A DNA stretch of 64,000 nucleotides, from contig OX438748.1 in NCBI GenBank assembly GCA_949316235.1, forward strand, positions 3,475,001-3,539,000, given 5' to 3'. Each line of letters starts with the position of its first letter. The stretch's first letter is position 1. Of this stretch, positions 1-10,379 are shown piece after piece. A program made the position numbers and the translations under genes. This stretch comes from Oegoconia quadripuncta. Taxonomy: Eukaryota; Arthropoda; Insecta; Lepidoptera; Autostichidae. The notes under the pieces are model-generated. The model had not been told where the DNA came from and ran no database searches. It was given only the letters and a program-made list of their open reading frames with translations.

Positions 1-193
1 TAAGTGGGTGATCTGTCAGTGTCTTCACGTGCTATGTTATAATATTTTCTTGAGGGAATCCTAATAGCAAGGCTTTCACTCACCATAGAGATGTGGTTTA
101 GGGGGTCATGTGTGGCAACGAATAATGTTATTATTTTTAGGGATATGTAAATTGTGTACGTTTATCTATGCTTTGATATTTATATATTTAAGT

Positions 194-490
194 ATTTATT
201 TATAAAAATAATAGGTATTTATGTAGTATATCAACCATCTGGGTCCTGTTTCATAAAAGTGACAATTGTAATTTACTATGACAATTCGTCGTACATTGCA
301 GGTTGTGTTTAAACATGAAACAAATATAGTTACAAATCGCTTAATAATCTCAGTAATGTATTCAGAATTATCATAGTAAATTAGAATTGTCATGTTTATG
401 AAACAGGGCCCTGGTATCCACAACACAAGCCTATAGTTGCTTACTGTGGAATTAGATGGCGCTATGTGTATGTCTAAGGATATTAATGTA
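194..490 (+). repeat. SINE family A tail, split by a MITE
   Basis: The 3' half of a tRNA-derived SINE. It ends in a segment containing TAGATGGCGCTATGTGTATG, which recurs near 43420 and, reversed, near 31490. The tRNA-like head is missing. The copy is broken between positions 241 and 411 by a small inverted-repeat element; the SINE text before and after it joins smoothly when compared with the other copies. Confidence 0.75.
242..410. mobile_element. 169-bp MITE with terminal inverted repeats and CTG target duplication
   Basis: The left end begins GGTCCTGTTTCATAAA and the right end read in reverse begins GGCCCTGTTTCATAAA. The inverted match continues for about 45 bases with few mismatches (both arms include TTTACTATGA). 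CTG is present at 239-241 and again at 411-413, while intact copies of the surrounding SINE have it once, so a 3-bp target duplication is likely. There is no coding capacity. A second copy lies at 23766-23922. A 3-bp duplication would suit a PIF/Harbinger-type transposase, but CTG is not the usual target, so the superfamily stays open. Confidence 0.75.
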
Positions 491-504
491 TTTATTATAT
501 AATC

Positions 505-700
505 TTTAACCAGCTTTCCACCTGCGGCTTCGCCTGTTTGGAATAACTTTGTCGCGGATATTAATTTGATTAAATACTACACTTTATCGGGATTAAAAAT
601 ATTTCATAAAAATTCGTTCATCCGCTTTTGCCGTGATTGAACAAAAAGCAACCAAATAAACTAACATCGAAATTTTCGCATTTATAATATTAGTTAGAAG
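505..700 (-). mobile_element. Helitron-like or related lepidopteran interspersed repeat fragment
   Basis: A decayed copy of the repeat whose other copies are at 2712, 12770, 14650, 29674 and inside the LTR array. Shared parts are a CGGCTTCGCC-type GC-rich end, TTTATCGGGAT, CGTGATTGAACAA and the closing TATAATATTAGTTAGA. I recall this family as Helitron-like in moths and butterflies; that label is from memory and not proved here. Confidence 0.55.
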
Positions 701-702
701 TT

Positions 703-1180
703 AGATTTGGGACCGATAATGACATTTATTACAGCGACGAAAAACGAAGGGTGTTATGCTTTTGACGGTGTTGTGTGTATGTGTGTTAGTTTTCGTTAGA
801 TGTATAACATAATACCTAATTGGTACGATTTGAGTGCGGTTTCTTATATTTAAGACTAAAGGAGGGAACATGCATGTTGGAAACGTGATGGTTATGGCTG
901 GCCATTAATTTTATATTTATACTTTTCTATCTGTCTTCCTACTTTTTCTAGATTTTCTTTTATTATATTGCTAACCTTCAAACTATGCGTTTCATTGCTA
1001 ATAATGCTATTGGCCATGTTTGATGAAAAACGGTTAAGCAGTTTCGAAGATATGTAGCTTTAAAAACAGTTTTTTGGTATCTCGCATACATCAGCTTTCG
1101 AAATTATAAAACCGTTCAAATTAATTTAGTCGTTTCGGCGCTACAATGCCGTAGGTAGACAGACTTGTATGTTGTACAAA
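703..1180. other. Unannotated AT-rich stretch
   Basis: No open reading frame or repeat boundary that I can support. The end of it (about 1020-1170) resembles decayed repeat text ending in GTAGGTAGACAGAC. Confidence 0.4.
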
Positions 1181-1182
1181 AT

Positions 1183-1625
1183 CAAAATCAAAATCAAAAA
1201 ATGCTTTATTTTGTAGGTACACAGGGTACACTTAAAATAGTCAGATTTAACATTTTTAAAGCTTCTGCTTGTTCAAAAGGCAATTTTCCCCTGAGAAGAA
1301 CAAGCAAGAAACTCGAGAGGTTGCTCTTTTGAAAAAAAAAAGGTTTTTATATTACAAAATTATTATTTTATATTATAATATTTCATTATTAATTGTGAAA
1401 TAGCCTGGTTATGCGAACGGGCTGGTTATGTCCATGATTGTTTATCATCTAAATAATCTGATATTTTATAATATTCTTTCTTAATAAGTTTCTGTTTTAT
1501 AGTATCTTTAAATTTATTGAAAGGAACATTTTGTATATCAACAGGAACTTTATTGAAAAAGCGTATACATAACCCTTTGAATGAAGACATTATGAATGTT
1601 ATGCTTTAGGAAATATTACAGCTAT
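1183..1625 (-). mobile_element. 3' end of a CR1/jockey-like LINE
   Basis: Read on the minus strand it ends in TTTGAT repeats (AAAATC repeats at 1180-1200 on the plus strand), preceded by the GAACAAGCAAGAAACTC block shared with the copies at 34600-35145 and 47124-47309. Upstream on the same strand, 1470-1570 matches the reverse transcriptase tail that is readable at 34665-34940, but with broken frames. Confidence 0.75.
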
Positions 1626-2220
1626 ATTTATTGTGAAAGTTAGTCATATTCATACGTATTTATTTATTTTCAACAAACTTTACAGTATATTACTATAAAA
1701 AGCTATATTACTTAAAATTAAATTACATACTTATTAAGCCAATTATAAAGTTTGACATATTACTATGCATGAGACAACACGCGGTAAAACACGGGGAAAT
1801 TAAACTAAAGCACAGATTACTATTAAGTGCCCTAAAATACATATAGACCAGCTTTAAAATTCTACTAACGAATTCTATGGCGCCCTGTGTATTATAGTCG
1901 CAATCGCTTAACCGGATTTTACTGCAGGATTTGTCCTAATCACCACATTAGGCAGGCAGATCAACGATAGCACATTTTTAGTTTTTCTCGTTTTCCGAGT
2001 CGTAAACCCCTATGGTCTATCTCTAACAAAGGAAGAATATTACTTTTGTGATTGAGTAATAACCAGTATTTTTTAGGTCGTGTGCACAATGCTTGTTGAA
2101 TTGACAAGACATTCGCGCTTAAGTTATATTTTTAACCGACTTCAATAAAAGAAGAGTTTCTTAAATTCATTGTTTCTTTTTGTGGTTGCTACACGACATC
2201 TTCGTCAGTTGTTAACTGAT
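1626..2220. other. Unannotated stretch
   Basis: AT-rich, without a supportable gene. It contains TTTAACCGACTTCAATAAAA near 2130, a short motif frequent in lepidopteran intergenic DNA. Confidence 0.4.
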
Positions 2221-2224
2221 TATA

Positions 2225-2530
2225 AAGATTATTTAAAGAGTGGTCCTTTTTATGCTTAATTGGATACGCGTGATCACAATGTCACCTGCTGACGTGATGA
2301 TGTGGTCGAACATGAAGCACGCGATCCCAGAAGATCCCAAGGTAACTCTCAAGGACTAAGAAAAAACTGACGCCGGAAGGGAGTTCCATGACTTGGCTGT
2401 TTTATAATGAAGAGTCTTCTTAGTGCGAATGTTCGGCAAATTAAGTCTTAGTCCGAAGATGACGGTGAAATAAGATTACGTAATTCCAATGCACACTCCC
2501 CGAAATGCATCCTGTAAAAAACTGAGGGAC
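2225..2530 (-). mobile_element. Jockey/R1-like LINE 3' end, degenerate
   Basis: The reverse complement matches the LINE tails at 24437-24740 and 28738-29050. It includes the C-terminal reverse transcriptase segment that reads WN.LP..VFP in better copies, here with frame breaks. The 2531-2710 segment may be an upstream part of the same copy, but I cannot show this. Confidence 0.6.
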
Positions 2531-2711
2531 AGGTGACTTTGCGTAGGTTTTCGAGGTGGTGCAGTCATCGAATGATCACCAATGAATATTATGACACGTC
2601 GTTCCACATAGCTCCCAAAATTTGATGAAGATGAGATGATATACGCCGCAGATAGAGAATGGAACTTCGGTGAAGTCGGTTGATTTGCGGAGATTTGGTG
2701 ATTTAAATCTA

Positions 2712-2940
2712 ATCAATATTATAATTGCGAAAGTTTGGATGTTTGTTTGTTACTCAATCACGCCGTAACGGTTGAACGGATTTAGATGAAATTTGGTATA
2801 TATGTAGGGAACTACTCACTTTATCGGGATAAAAATTATCCTATGTCTTAATCCAGGGTATATTCTATCAATATACAAAATTTCATCCACCTCCGTTCAG
2901 CCGTTTCGCCGTGATTGAGCAACAAATAAACAGACAACAT
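2712..2940 (+). mobile_element. Helitron-like lepidopteran repeat copy
   Basis: One of the clearest copies of the family: starts TATAATTGCGAAAGTTTGG, then GTTTGTTACTCAATCACG, GGAACTACTCACTTTATC and CCGTTTCGCCGTGATTGAGC. No coding capacity. It directly abuts the SINE D copy at 2941. Confidence 0.6.
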
Positions 2941-3202
2941 TAGGTATACGATTCGGAGGTCGCGGGTTCGATCGCCAGCGGGGTACTCGGTTTGGTTGGT
3001 GGTAGGGCATTTTAAATGTCCGCCTGGCTAGCAACCACCATCTTATCTAAATTTGCTGCCAATCAGCAATGTTAATAGTATTGTTGTGTTCCGGTTGTCA
3101 GAGTGTTGGGGTTTCCGGGTCAGTACGCTTTCACCTTCGGCCTCATCTTCACTTAAGATGTAATTCAGGTCGAGTACCAACCCGTTGTGCATAAAAAAAA
3201 AA
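2941..3202 (+). repeat. SINE family D, 5'-truncated copy
   Basis: Carries the B-box-like GGTTCGATC near 2965, the body from TACTCGGTTTGGTTGGTGG through GTTGTGTTCCGGTTGTCAG, and the end GTTGTGCATAAAAAAAAAA. An open frame on the opposite strand here is only SINE sequence. Confidence 0.85.
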
Positions 3203-3203
3203 C

Positions 3204-4120
3204 ATTCAAACTTTCCTTTTTCCCAAATTTCTATGACACTCTGGGGATCAAGACACATCTATCGACAACCTTGCACACATCAATCAAGCCGACGATTCGT
3301 GGGCTGACATAGAAATCTACATACACATACTGGGCCAGTCTCCGCTCTTCTTCTTCAATTTAAGAGCTATGCTCTTGTCGGTGGAGTAATGACCACGTCT
3401 TTCTGCTTGCCGCCCTCACATTCACCTTTTCTTTCACCTGGTCAAAGTATCTTAATATCTTTATTGTACACAAAATTATTACAGAAATATGCATTGTATA
3501 TAAAATGTACAACTTTTCTACCAGGAAACTTTACTCTCTTTCCCTCAATTATGTTCTTTAAAAAAATATCGTGTCGTATCAAGTGACCTATCAAGTCTAC
3601 GCCCGACGCTCCGAAAATAACAATAATTTTAATAAAATTACCACCGAATGCCTCTTATTGCGTTGTTTCATAAGAACCCAAATCAATGTACACCACCTGG
3701 TACTGGATTTAAGCACTCGTTAAAATGTCGGCTACTAAATAAAGAGCACCTGTGCTTTCTGAAACGGGTTTTAAAATTCAACTTTCAGTACATAACATTT
3801 TTATATTTGCTTTCATTCTGAATAAAACTTGGCAATTTCATTGCACATTTTCAACAACTAGAATCGGTTTTTAAACTAGATGTTATGAGTTTGCCGACTA
3901 TGTCTAGAATATTGCGTTAAACATACAGGTTGACATTGAACTTGGTTAGACAGAATAGTGATTATTAACCAGGCCAGTATTCTCTTCGAACGAAGCATTA
4001 TGCTGAGTTGTTACACATTCAGTACAGCGGCACACATAGCAATATTTATGCAAATCATAGCCTAGTTGTTATTTTGTTAGTTTTAAACAATGTTATTTCT
4101 TGAAATGTACCTATTGTTAT
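3204..4120. other. Unannotated stretch
   Basis: No gene supported. At 3348-3385 there is a short segment (CTTCAATTTAAGAGCTATGC) that recurs near 38597 and, reversed, near 8655, so it belongs to a dispersed repeat. Confidence 0.4.
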
Positions 4121-4123
4121 GTA

Positions 4124-4368
4124 TTTTTTTTATGCACAACGGGTTGTTACTTGACCTCAATCACACCTGATGTTAAGTGAAGATGAGGTCGAAGGTGGAA
4201 GCGTACTGCCCCGGAAACCCCAACACCTTTTTGGGCCTGGCTATCTTATCTCTGACAACCGAAACACAAAAATGCTATTAACAATCGCTGCTTGGCGGCA
4301 GATTTAGATAAGATGGTAGTAGCTAGCCAGGCGGACATTTAACCAACAACCAAACCGAGAACTGAATG
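4124..4368 (-). repeat. SINE family D, 5'-truncated copy
   Basis: The reverse complement ends in CCCGTTGTGCATAAAAAAAA and carries the whole body up to the TCGGTTTGG block. The tRNA-like head is absent. Confidence 0.85.
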
Positions 4369-4369
4369 T

Positions 4370-5170
4370 ACAGTCGACGACAGGGTGACTCCGAGACGCT
4401 ACTGGAAATGTCAACTGAGAACAGACTGTATCGTCAACTCGTTCTCTATTGGTCCAATTTGAAAATTTAAGCCTTACTATTGGTCGACGTTGTCAGTAGG
4501 CAAGATAAACCATTCCCATTAAAGTTAGACAATAACAGTATAATGTAAATGTTACGGACATCATGCGGCTACATGATCATAGCTGGGAATCAAAGCGCGA
4601 CTTAGTGGTCTCGTAAACCCTCTGTTTACATTGTCATGGAAGTGAAACTTTGACAAACTTACCGCACTTACCGCACTTACTGATATTAACAGCAAATGTT
4701 TGTCCTGTAATAAACACGGGATTTGAAATTATAGATTTTGGTATTTATTACTTCACTTGTGCTGTGTACCGGGCTTATCCCTGAACCACTTTTTTCCGAT
4801 GGGAATTGCCTGGGTGGCGGCGAGTATGAAGCGCGGCAGGATTACATAACACACAATAAATAAAACGTTTATTTTGAGTTTCCTGTCACAGCGTTACATT
4901 TTACCACATACTTCTACTAAAATATAAATAATCCTTTGATTTCAACATTGAATTTGATAAAGATGTTCAATCAAGGCGCAGGAGAGATAATGTAGTTGAT
5001 GTTCCCCAATCTAGGACAGAATTTGCCTCCAAACAATTTAAAAACAATCAGCTTACTTATATAATAAAATTAACAAGGAAAAGTGCAAAAGAATGATAAG
5101 TAATTGGATAAGAACCCTTAGTTATGACGAAACGGTAAAAACTTTGTAAAACGTGCACAATAAATTTAGC
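4370..5170. other. Unannotated stretch
   Basis: Low-complexity AT-rich sequence without supported genes or recognisable element ends. Confidence 0.4.
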
Positions 5171-5174
5171 AGCT

Positions 5175-5437
5175 CGCTTACATTATTTAGTTATAGTTAT
5201 TTAGATATAGTTATTTAGTTATTGTTATTTAGTTATTGTTGTTTGGTTATGGTTGTTTAGATAAAGTTACAATGTTATATCTGTATCTTAATCATACTTT
5301 CTATATAAGTTAAGGAAGAGTGGATCTTTCTGGCACAGGCATTTTGATGCTTAAAAGAAAGATCCCACAACACATTGGTAATTGTATTATTTGGAAAAAC
5401 AAATAAACTATTTTGTATTTTTTGTATTTTGTATTTT
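5175..5437 (+). mobile_element. Short retroposon with tandem TAGTTATT units at its 5' end
   Basis: The first 80 bases are imperfect repeats of TAGTTATTTAGTTATTG. A unique part follows (GGAAGAGTGGATCTTTCTGG), and the 3' tail is repeated TTTTGTATTTTGTATTTT. The copy at 23315-23591 in the opposite direction has the same order and is flanked by a target duplication. The simple-sequence tail points to target-primed reverse transcription, so this is a SINE or the end of a LINE. No protein is encoded. Confidence 0.75.
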
Positions 5438-5667
5438 TAACAATACAATGTTACTCCAAACACATTATTTCAAATTTTGTGAATTTCACAGTATTGTGAA
5501 TGGTAAATTGGAACATATGCATTACGTGCTTTGTTCCATGATTTGATAAAGTCAGAAGGAACTTTTTTAGTTTGATCTTATTGATTTTGGCACTGTGGCA
5601 CTTTTTATAGTATAATAGAACACCTACAATAAAAATACACTTTATTGCACAACAGAAAAGAAAATCC

Positions 5668-5718
5668 ACCTTCGGCCTCATCATGATTGAGGTCAAGTGC
5701 TAACCCGTTATGCATAAA
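5668..5718 (+). repeat. SINE family D, 3' remnant
   Basis: Only the last 50 bases of the family (CACCTTCGGCCTCATC to CCCGTTATGCATAAAA), with an internal deletion. Confidence 0.65.
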
Positions 5719-5737
5719 ATACAGTTACGGAGAGTGG

Positions 5738-6090
5738 TCAGAGTGGAACGTACAATTTGGCGACAGCCATCTCTACCAGGTTATATCTTGAGGTGACATC
5801 GTACCGTAGTATCTGAGTCAAGTAGGTGACGCAGCCTGTCCTCGACATCCATGCTGCGAAGTTCAGCAGAATATCCTTGAATTTTAGGCGCTCCAGCCAG
5901 AGCGTCAGCGCTCGGCAGTGTGCGTTCTGCCGTAGCATTCCGGCGCATAGTATTCCTCGGCATCTCGTAGGACAGAGCGGAGGCGATCACAGACCACCGC
6001 GTCCATGTAGGCCAGGATGTTGAAGTTTGGAGTCCGCGCCATGACCTTCTCCGCCTCGAATGGTTTTGGTACCCCATAGTTTTTATCAAT
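5738..6090 (-). pseudogene. Unidentified GC-rich protein-like segment, possibly frameshifted
   Basis: This 350-base island is clearly richer in GC than its surroundings and is open in more than one minus-strand frame. One frame reads ARTPNFNILAYMDAVVCDRL and stops near 5905. A second frame continues the region with ALTLWLERLKFKDILLNFAA down to 5738. A third frame stays open from 6089 to 5781. The amino acid make-up looks protein-like, but I recognise no family. It could be a decayed transposon gene, a retrocopy or an exon of a host gene. It lies between two SINE D pieces, which favours transposon debris. Confidence 0.35.
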
Positions 6091-6443
6091 ACTTTTTTTT
6101 ATATGCACAACGGGTTGGTACTTGATCTCAATCACACCTGATGTTATGTGAAGATGAGGTCGAAGCGTGGAAGTGTACTGACCTGGAAACCCCAACACAT
6201 TTGGGGACTGGTTATCTTATCTCTGACAACCGGAACACAACAATGCAAACAAAACAAGTATTGCTGCTTGGCGACAGATTTAGATAAGTTAGTAGTAGCT
6301 AGCCAGGCGGACATTTAAAATGCCCTACCACCAACCAAACCGAGTATTTAAACATGCACCCCGCTGGGGATCGAACCCGCGACCACCCAATCGTGAACCC
6401 AATGTAAAGAGCCTCTATGGCTCAATAGCCATAGAGGCTCTTT
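6091..6443 (-). repeat. SINE family D, near full length, with a terminal hairpin
   Basis: Full body on the minus strand from the A-rich tail (6090s) to the tRNA-like region (GGGATCGAACCCGCGACC at 6367-6384). The 5' end of the SINE, at the right, is replaced by a perfect inverted repeat: arms 6406-6422 and 6427-6443 (17 bases each) around the loop CAAT. Confidence 0.85.
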
Positions 6444-6444
6444 A

Positions 6445-7080
6445 AAATACACTTTGAAAGGCTATATCGTTTAATTGCCTGACACTTGAAACCAATTTTT
6501 TTTTAATAGACGCTGTAGTTCTTGGTAATTGTAATTAATTAATAATACTTCCGGTTGGAAGTTCCTAAGGGAAAATTGACATGCGGGCAGACAGACAAAC
6601 GGACAACAAAGTTATCCTATTAATGTTTTACAAAATGAGATACGGAACACTAAAAGGAAGTTTAATGTATAAAGCGATGATGTATAGATTTGATAAGTAT
6701 AACCCTTTCTGTGAGAATTCTAGCGTCATCCAGAGGACAGAACAATGTCACCACAGATAACGAAAGTTGCGTGTCCGTCCCGAACTGGCACCGACTTGTC
6801 CCCAGTTTACGATTGATCGTAAATCAAGGCATTCCCAAGGACGTTTTACTGGCGAAAAAATCGGGTCAATGTCTGCATAGGGCTGTCATTCGGATACGAA
6901 ACCGAAATAAAGATATTTTCCTTTATTTGACATTCACTGATCAGGTCATCGGGGATTTGAGATATATGGTTATCTAGCATATAACAAGAGAGTTTAAGTA
7001 TTATAGCCATGGAGGAAAAAAGAAATTTTGCTCCCAAGAGAAATACAGTATAGAATTTGTCTATAACCAATAACAAAATA
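6445..7080. other. Unannotated stretch
   Basis: No supported gene. The segment near 6575-6655 (GACAGACAAACGGACAACAA) resembles the dispersed repeat also seen near 17175 and 18645. Open frames at 6690-7076 show no recognisable protein features. Confidence 0.4.
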
Positions 7081-7084
7081 TAAA

Positions 7085-7262
7085 AACAGTTGTGTATTTA
7101 AAGATATCCCAAACATTGCCGTTTGGGTGTTCCGAACGCTTGAAACAAGATCCACGGTTCACCTTTTGAGATATTCAGAAATGAACACGTGATAGGGGTG
7201 AACCCATCGCCGTTAGAACTTGCATACGTTTAAAAGTATTTAGGTGGAACGTCCCATAGTCG
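7085..7262 (+). repeat. Dispersed lepidopteran repeat, GGGGTGAACCCATCGCCGTT type
   Basis: Shares GAGATATC/CAAACATT, TGAAACAAGATCCACGGTTC and GGTGAACCCATCGCC with 35660-35862, and in shorter form with 25915-26000 and with 51525-51600 inside the LTR element. Class unknown. Confidence 0.6.
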
Positions 7263-7349
7263 CTATTTAGGACATACACCGGGTAAAATCAATGTTAAAT
7301 TAGTTCGTCATTGAAAACACTTTTAAAAACAAGCTTTTAATACTTTTGT

Positions 7350-7790
7350 CAATGTAAACAATGTCGCGGGTTCGATCCCCAGCGGGATACATGTTTAGTA
7401 CTCGGTTTGGTCGGTGGTAGGGCATTTATATGTTCTCCTGGCTAGCTACCACCATCTTATCAAAATCTGCCGCCAGCAGTAATGTTAATAGCATTGTTGT
7501 GTTCCAGTTGTCAGAGATAAGATAGCCAGTCGCCCTGGTCCAGTCCTGGAAGGTGGAAGCGTACTGATCCGGAAACCCCAAAACATTTGGGGGACTGGCT
7601 ATCTTATCTCTGACAACCGGAACACAACAATGCTATTAACATTGCTGCTTGGCGGCAGATTTAGATAAGATGGTGGTAGCTAGCCAGGCGGACATTTAAA
7701 ATGCCCTACCACCAACCAAACCGAGTACTTAAACATGTACCCCGCTGTGGATCGAACCCGCGACCTCCGAATCGTAAAGCCAAGGAGGCG
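7350..7790. repeat. Two SINE D copies joined tail to tail
   Basis: 7350-7532 is a plus copy: CAATGTAAACAATG, then the B-box region, then the body to GATAGCCAGTC; 24 bases of the head are missing. 7550-7790 is a minus copy from GGTGGAAGCGTAC back to the head (CCAAGGAGGCGG). Both lack the 3' end, and the two are joined within about 18 bases, giving a potential hairpin with arms of nearly 200 bases. Confidence 0.8.
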
Positions 7791-7791
7791 G

Positions 7792-8224
7792 TTAAATCAG
7801 GAATGGAATAAATAATCAGGAAGGTTAGATCAGGAAAAAATGATGCTGTATTTCTGTTTGTTAGTAATATGAGACGAAAACTGAATGAAACGACACTGTA
7901 TCCATAATCCGAACCCTATTTAGTCGATCGGGATATATCACCCCCCGTTGGTTTATTGTTCGCGGAATACATTCGCATAATAAAGAACGAGAATGTGACA
8001 CTTCGCTCCTATATTTGTGGTTGAAGGGTCATTGATAACTTGTGGGTTATGGGAGACGGAAACTGAACGGCCATTGAAACATGATTATCTTTTACGTTAT
8101 ATGCAGTCGCTATAGAAAGTTTTGTCCGACTGCCTCAGGAAGGGGGTGTTGTTTTTCGATTATATGTATGAAACGTGATAGAGAACGATTAGTGTACGGT
8201 CAACGTACATTATATTTTACATTT
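7792..8224. other. Unannotated stretch
   Basis: No gene or element end recognised. Confidence 0.35.
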
Positions 8225-8272
8225 TAACAAACTATTAATTTCCTACATTTTGCCCAACCAAGAAGGCGGCTC

Positions 8273-8644
8273 GTGACACGGTCTTCGCGTCGCGGTCACG
8301 AGTTAGCGATCCGTAGGACAAAGGCGGAAAACCCTTTGCCCTTACAATTAGAATCATTTGAAATGTGGTGTTGGCAAAGAATGCAGGGAAGAAGCTGGAT
8401 GGAAAGAAAGAGCAATGGCGAGGTCCTGCAGATGGTTAATGAGAACAGAGTGTTTTTGAAGATCATTAAAAACAGAAGGGGAAAGATGTTGGGTTATCTG
8501 ATACGACACGACAACTTTATCATGAACATCATTGAAGGAAAAGTGGAGGGAAACAGGAAGAGAGGAAGGCCTAGAAGTACATACATGATACAAGAAGAAA
8601 AAATAAATGCCGTGTCGTATCAGGAAGTCAAAGGCGGAATGTAG
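8273..8644 (+). pseudogene. RTE/BovB-like LINE reverse transcriptase, C-terminal fragment
   Basis: The 123-codon frame matches the end of RTE-type endonuclease-reverse transcriptases. It has LESFEMWCWQRMQGRSW at residues 27-43, then the block in which the family reads NEEVL..V.E.R.LL..I..RR (here NGEVLQMVNENRVFLKIIKN), then LIRHDNFIMNIIEGKVEG and RKRGRPRSTYMIQEEK near the end. A whole RTE protein has about 1000 residues, so only the last tenth is present, without palm-domain catalytic motifs. The first 25 residues do not look like the family, so the real similarity starts near 8340. The frame is intact, yet the fragment cannot be functional. Confidence 0.85.
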
Positions 8645-8818
8645 AGCAGAGCATATCTCTTAAATTGAAGAGAGAGTATGTATATAGATTTATATGTTAT
8701 CTCCTGTACTCTAAAGGGCTTGACCAATTTTGAAGTGCGAGTGGCGTTATCGTCTTGATCCCAAGAGTGTCATTAGATTAAAATTTTGGTAAAAAATACA
8801 ACAATATTCTCTCAGGCA

Positions 8819-8865
8819 AAGCGTTGGTGGCTCAGCGGTTAAGACGCGGTCAGCTGGTCAGGATA
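8819..8865 (+). repeat. SINE family C, head only
   Basis: GTTGGTGGCTCAGCGGTTAA matches the A-box region of family C (see 33594 and 35328). The copy ends after about 45 bases. Confidence 0.6.
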
Positions 8866-9450
8866 AATATTTTGGACACTTCCATCAATCATCTATCATA
8901 TTATAATTATAAAATAACATTTCGGATTTTTTTTTGTGGTGAATTAAAAAAATACCCCTTTCTAGTCCTATTGTGGCTGGTAACTAGGGAACCCTAACTG
9001 CGCGCGATCCGACACGCACTTGGCCGTTTTTTATATGTATAAATGTATATGAAATCGTGCCATTGTCATAAACCCATACTTATTCCTCCGTAAACTACGC
9101 CATAAACTTGTTCGATCGAAAACCCATATACGTGCTATAAAGTACCCACTAGCTATATTTACTAACCATGTAAGTACGGTGACACTGATGACATCAGGGG
9201 TAAGAAATTATTGCAGATTTACGACCAAGATTTCTTCAACAAATTTAATATTGAAACAATAACTAACGTTATAGCGATATAAAAAGGTAATCCAAAGATA
9301 AGATAGAGGTGTTGCAAGTTTATTATGATGAAGGATATGATGATTGATGAGGGTGCTAGGATACGATTAAGCGGTTATAAAGGTCTAGCGGTAGGATGTA
9401 ATGTTCGGGAAATGTTTTTACGCGAAGCTTAATGTTACATAAACAGAATT
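8866..9450. other. Unannotated stretch
   Basis: AT-rich; no supported gene or element. Confidence 0.35.
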
Positions 9451-9454
9451 GTTT

Positions 9455-9790
9455 TAAGTTCTTCTTTATACACCACGGGTTAGCTTGACCTTGATCACAC
9501 CTGATGTTAAGTGAAGATGAGGCCGAAAGGGGAAGCGTACTAACCCGGAAACCCCGTCTTATTTGGGGGACTGTCAATCTTATCTCCGACAAACGGAACA
9601 CAACAATGCTATAATTTTGCCGTTTTGGCGACAGATTTAGATAAAATGGTAGTAGCTACCCAGACGGACATTTAAAATGATCTACTACCAACCAAACCGA
9701 GTACTAAATATATACCCCGATGGGGATCGAAACCGCACCCCCGATTCGTAAACCCTATGTTGTTTACATTGAGCCACGAATGCGGTTGAA
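9455..9790 (-). repeat. SINE family D, near full length
   Basis: Complete in order on the minus strand: ATGCGGTTC/GTGGCTCAATGTAAACAACA head, GGTTTCGATCCCC-like B box, TACTACCATTTTATCTAAATC body, and end near CCGTGGTGTATAAAG. About 15 percent diverged from the consensus by eye. Confidence 0.85.
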
Positions 9791-9802
9791 GTTGGTTAAG
9801 TG

Positions 9803-10048
9803 GACGACCGGTTGGTGTAGTGGATAGTGACCCTGTCAGCGAAACCAACGGTTGCGGGTTCGAATCCCGCGAGGGGTAAATGTTTGTGTGATGAATACGA
9901 ACATTTATTCCCGAGTCATGGATGTTTATATAAATATTTATGTATGTTTATCCGTTATCTAGTATCCATAGCACAAGCTTTGCTTAGTTTGGGACTAGAT
10001 GATTGGTGTAAGTGTCCGAAATATTTATTTATTTATTTATTTATAAGT
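9803..10048 (+). repeat. SINE family B, full-length tRNA-derived copy
   Basis: The head has an A-box-like TGGTGTAGTGG (9816-9826) and a B box GGTTCGAATCC (about 9857-9867), the internal promoter of RNA polymerase III. The body continues GGGGTAAATGTTTGTGTGATG, GTTTATCCGTTATCTAGTAT and GGTGTAAGTGTCCGAAATA, then ATTT repeats. The head does not fold into a tRNA with a proper anticodon arm. Other copies are at 26871, 27107 (reversed head), 32104 (tail) and 32460. Families A and B share the middle part. An open frame here is SINE sequence only. Confidence 0.9.
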
Positions 10049-10119
10049 TTGGATAAGGATCCTTTTTAATTTCCAATTTTGATCTTGACAAAGAACTTTT
10101 CGGAATAATTATTTAAGTA

Positions 10120-10335
10120 TTTAAAAACAAAAAAACTCGACAGCATTATTTTGTATTTTGCGGCCTCCATATTAGATTTTTTACATAAAATGTATCCTAT
10201 GACACTGCGAGTACCAAGACGAATCTAACGATACCATTCACTTCGAAATCGGGCCATTTGGCCTACCGGATGCGCCAAAGGAACGGACATACATACACAC
10301 ACTCGAAAAACATTAGCCTACTTCCTTGGGCAGTC
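10120..10335 (+). repeat. Dispersed repeat F (CCGACAGCATATTTTGTATT type)
   Basis: Shares with 15905-16260, 28545-29110 and 35205-35300: an AAAAAACCCGACAGCAT-like start, GCGGAC/GCGGCC, GGTACCAAGACGAATCTAAC, GCACTTCGAAATCGG, GCGCCAAAGGAACGGACAT and ACTCGAAAAACATTA. Copies end in a TTGGGCAGTC-like block. Non-coding; class unknown. Confidence 0.7.
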
Positions 10336-10379
10336 AGATATAAAGGAAACCCACCCATTTTACCGAAAGACACCTTTCT

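Noticed and set aside
9803..9875. Possible functional tRNA gene
   Set aside because: A and B boxes are present, but the acceptor and anticodon arms do not pair, and the segment continues into a SINE body. The same applies to 26871, 31728 (reversed), 32460, 33594, 35328 and 43203.
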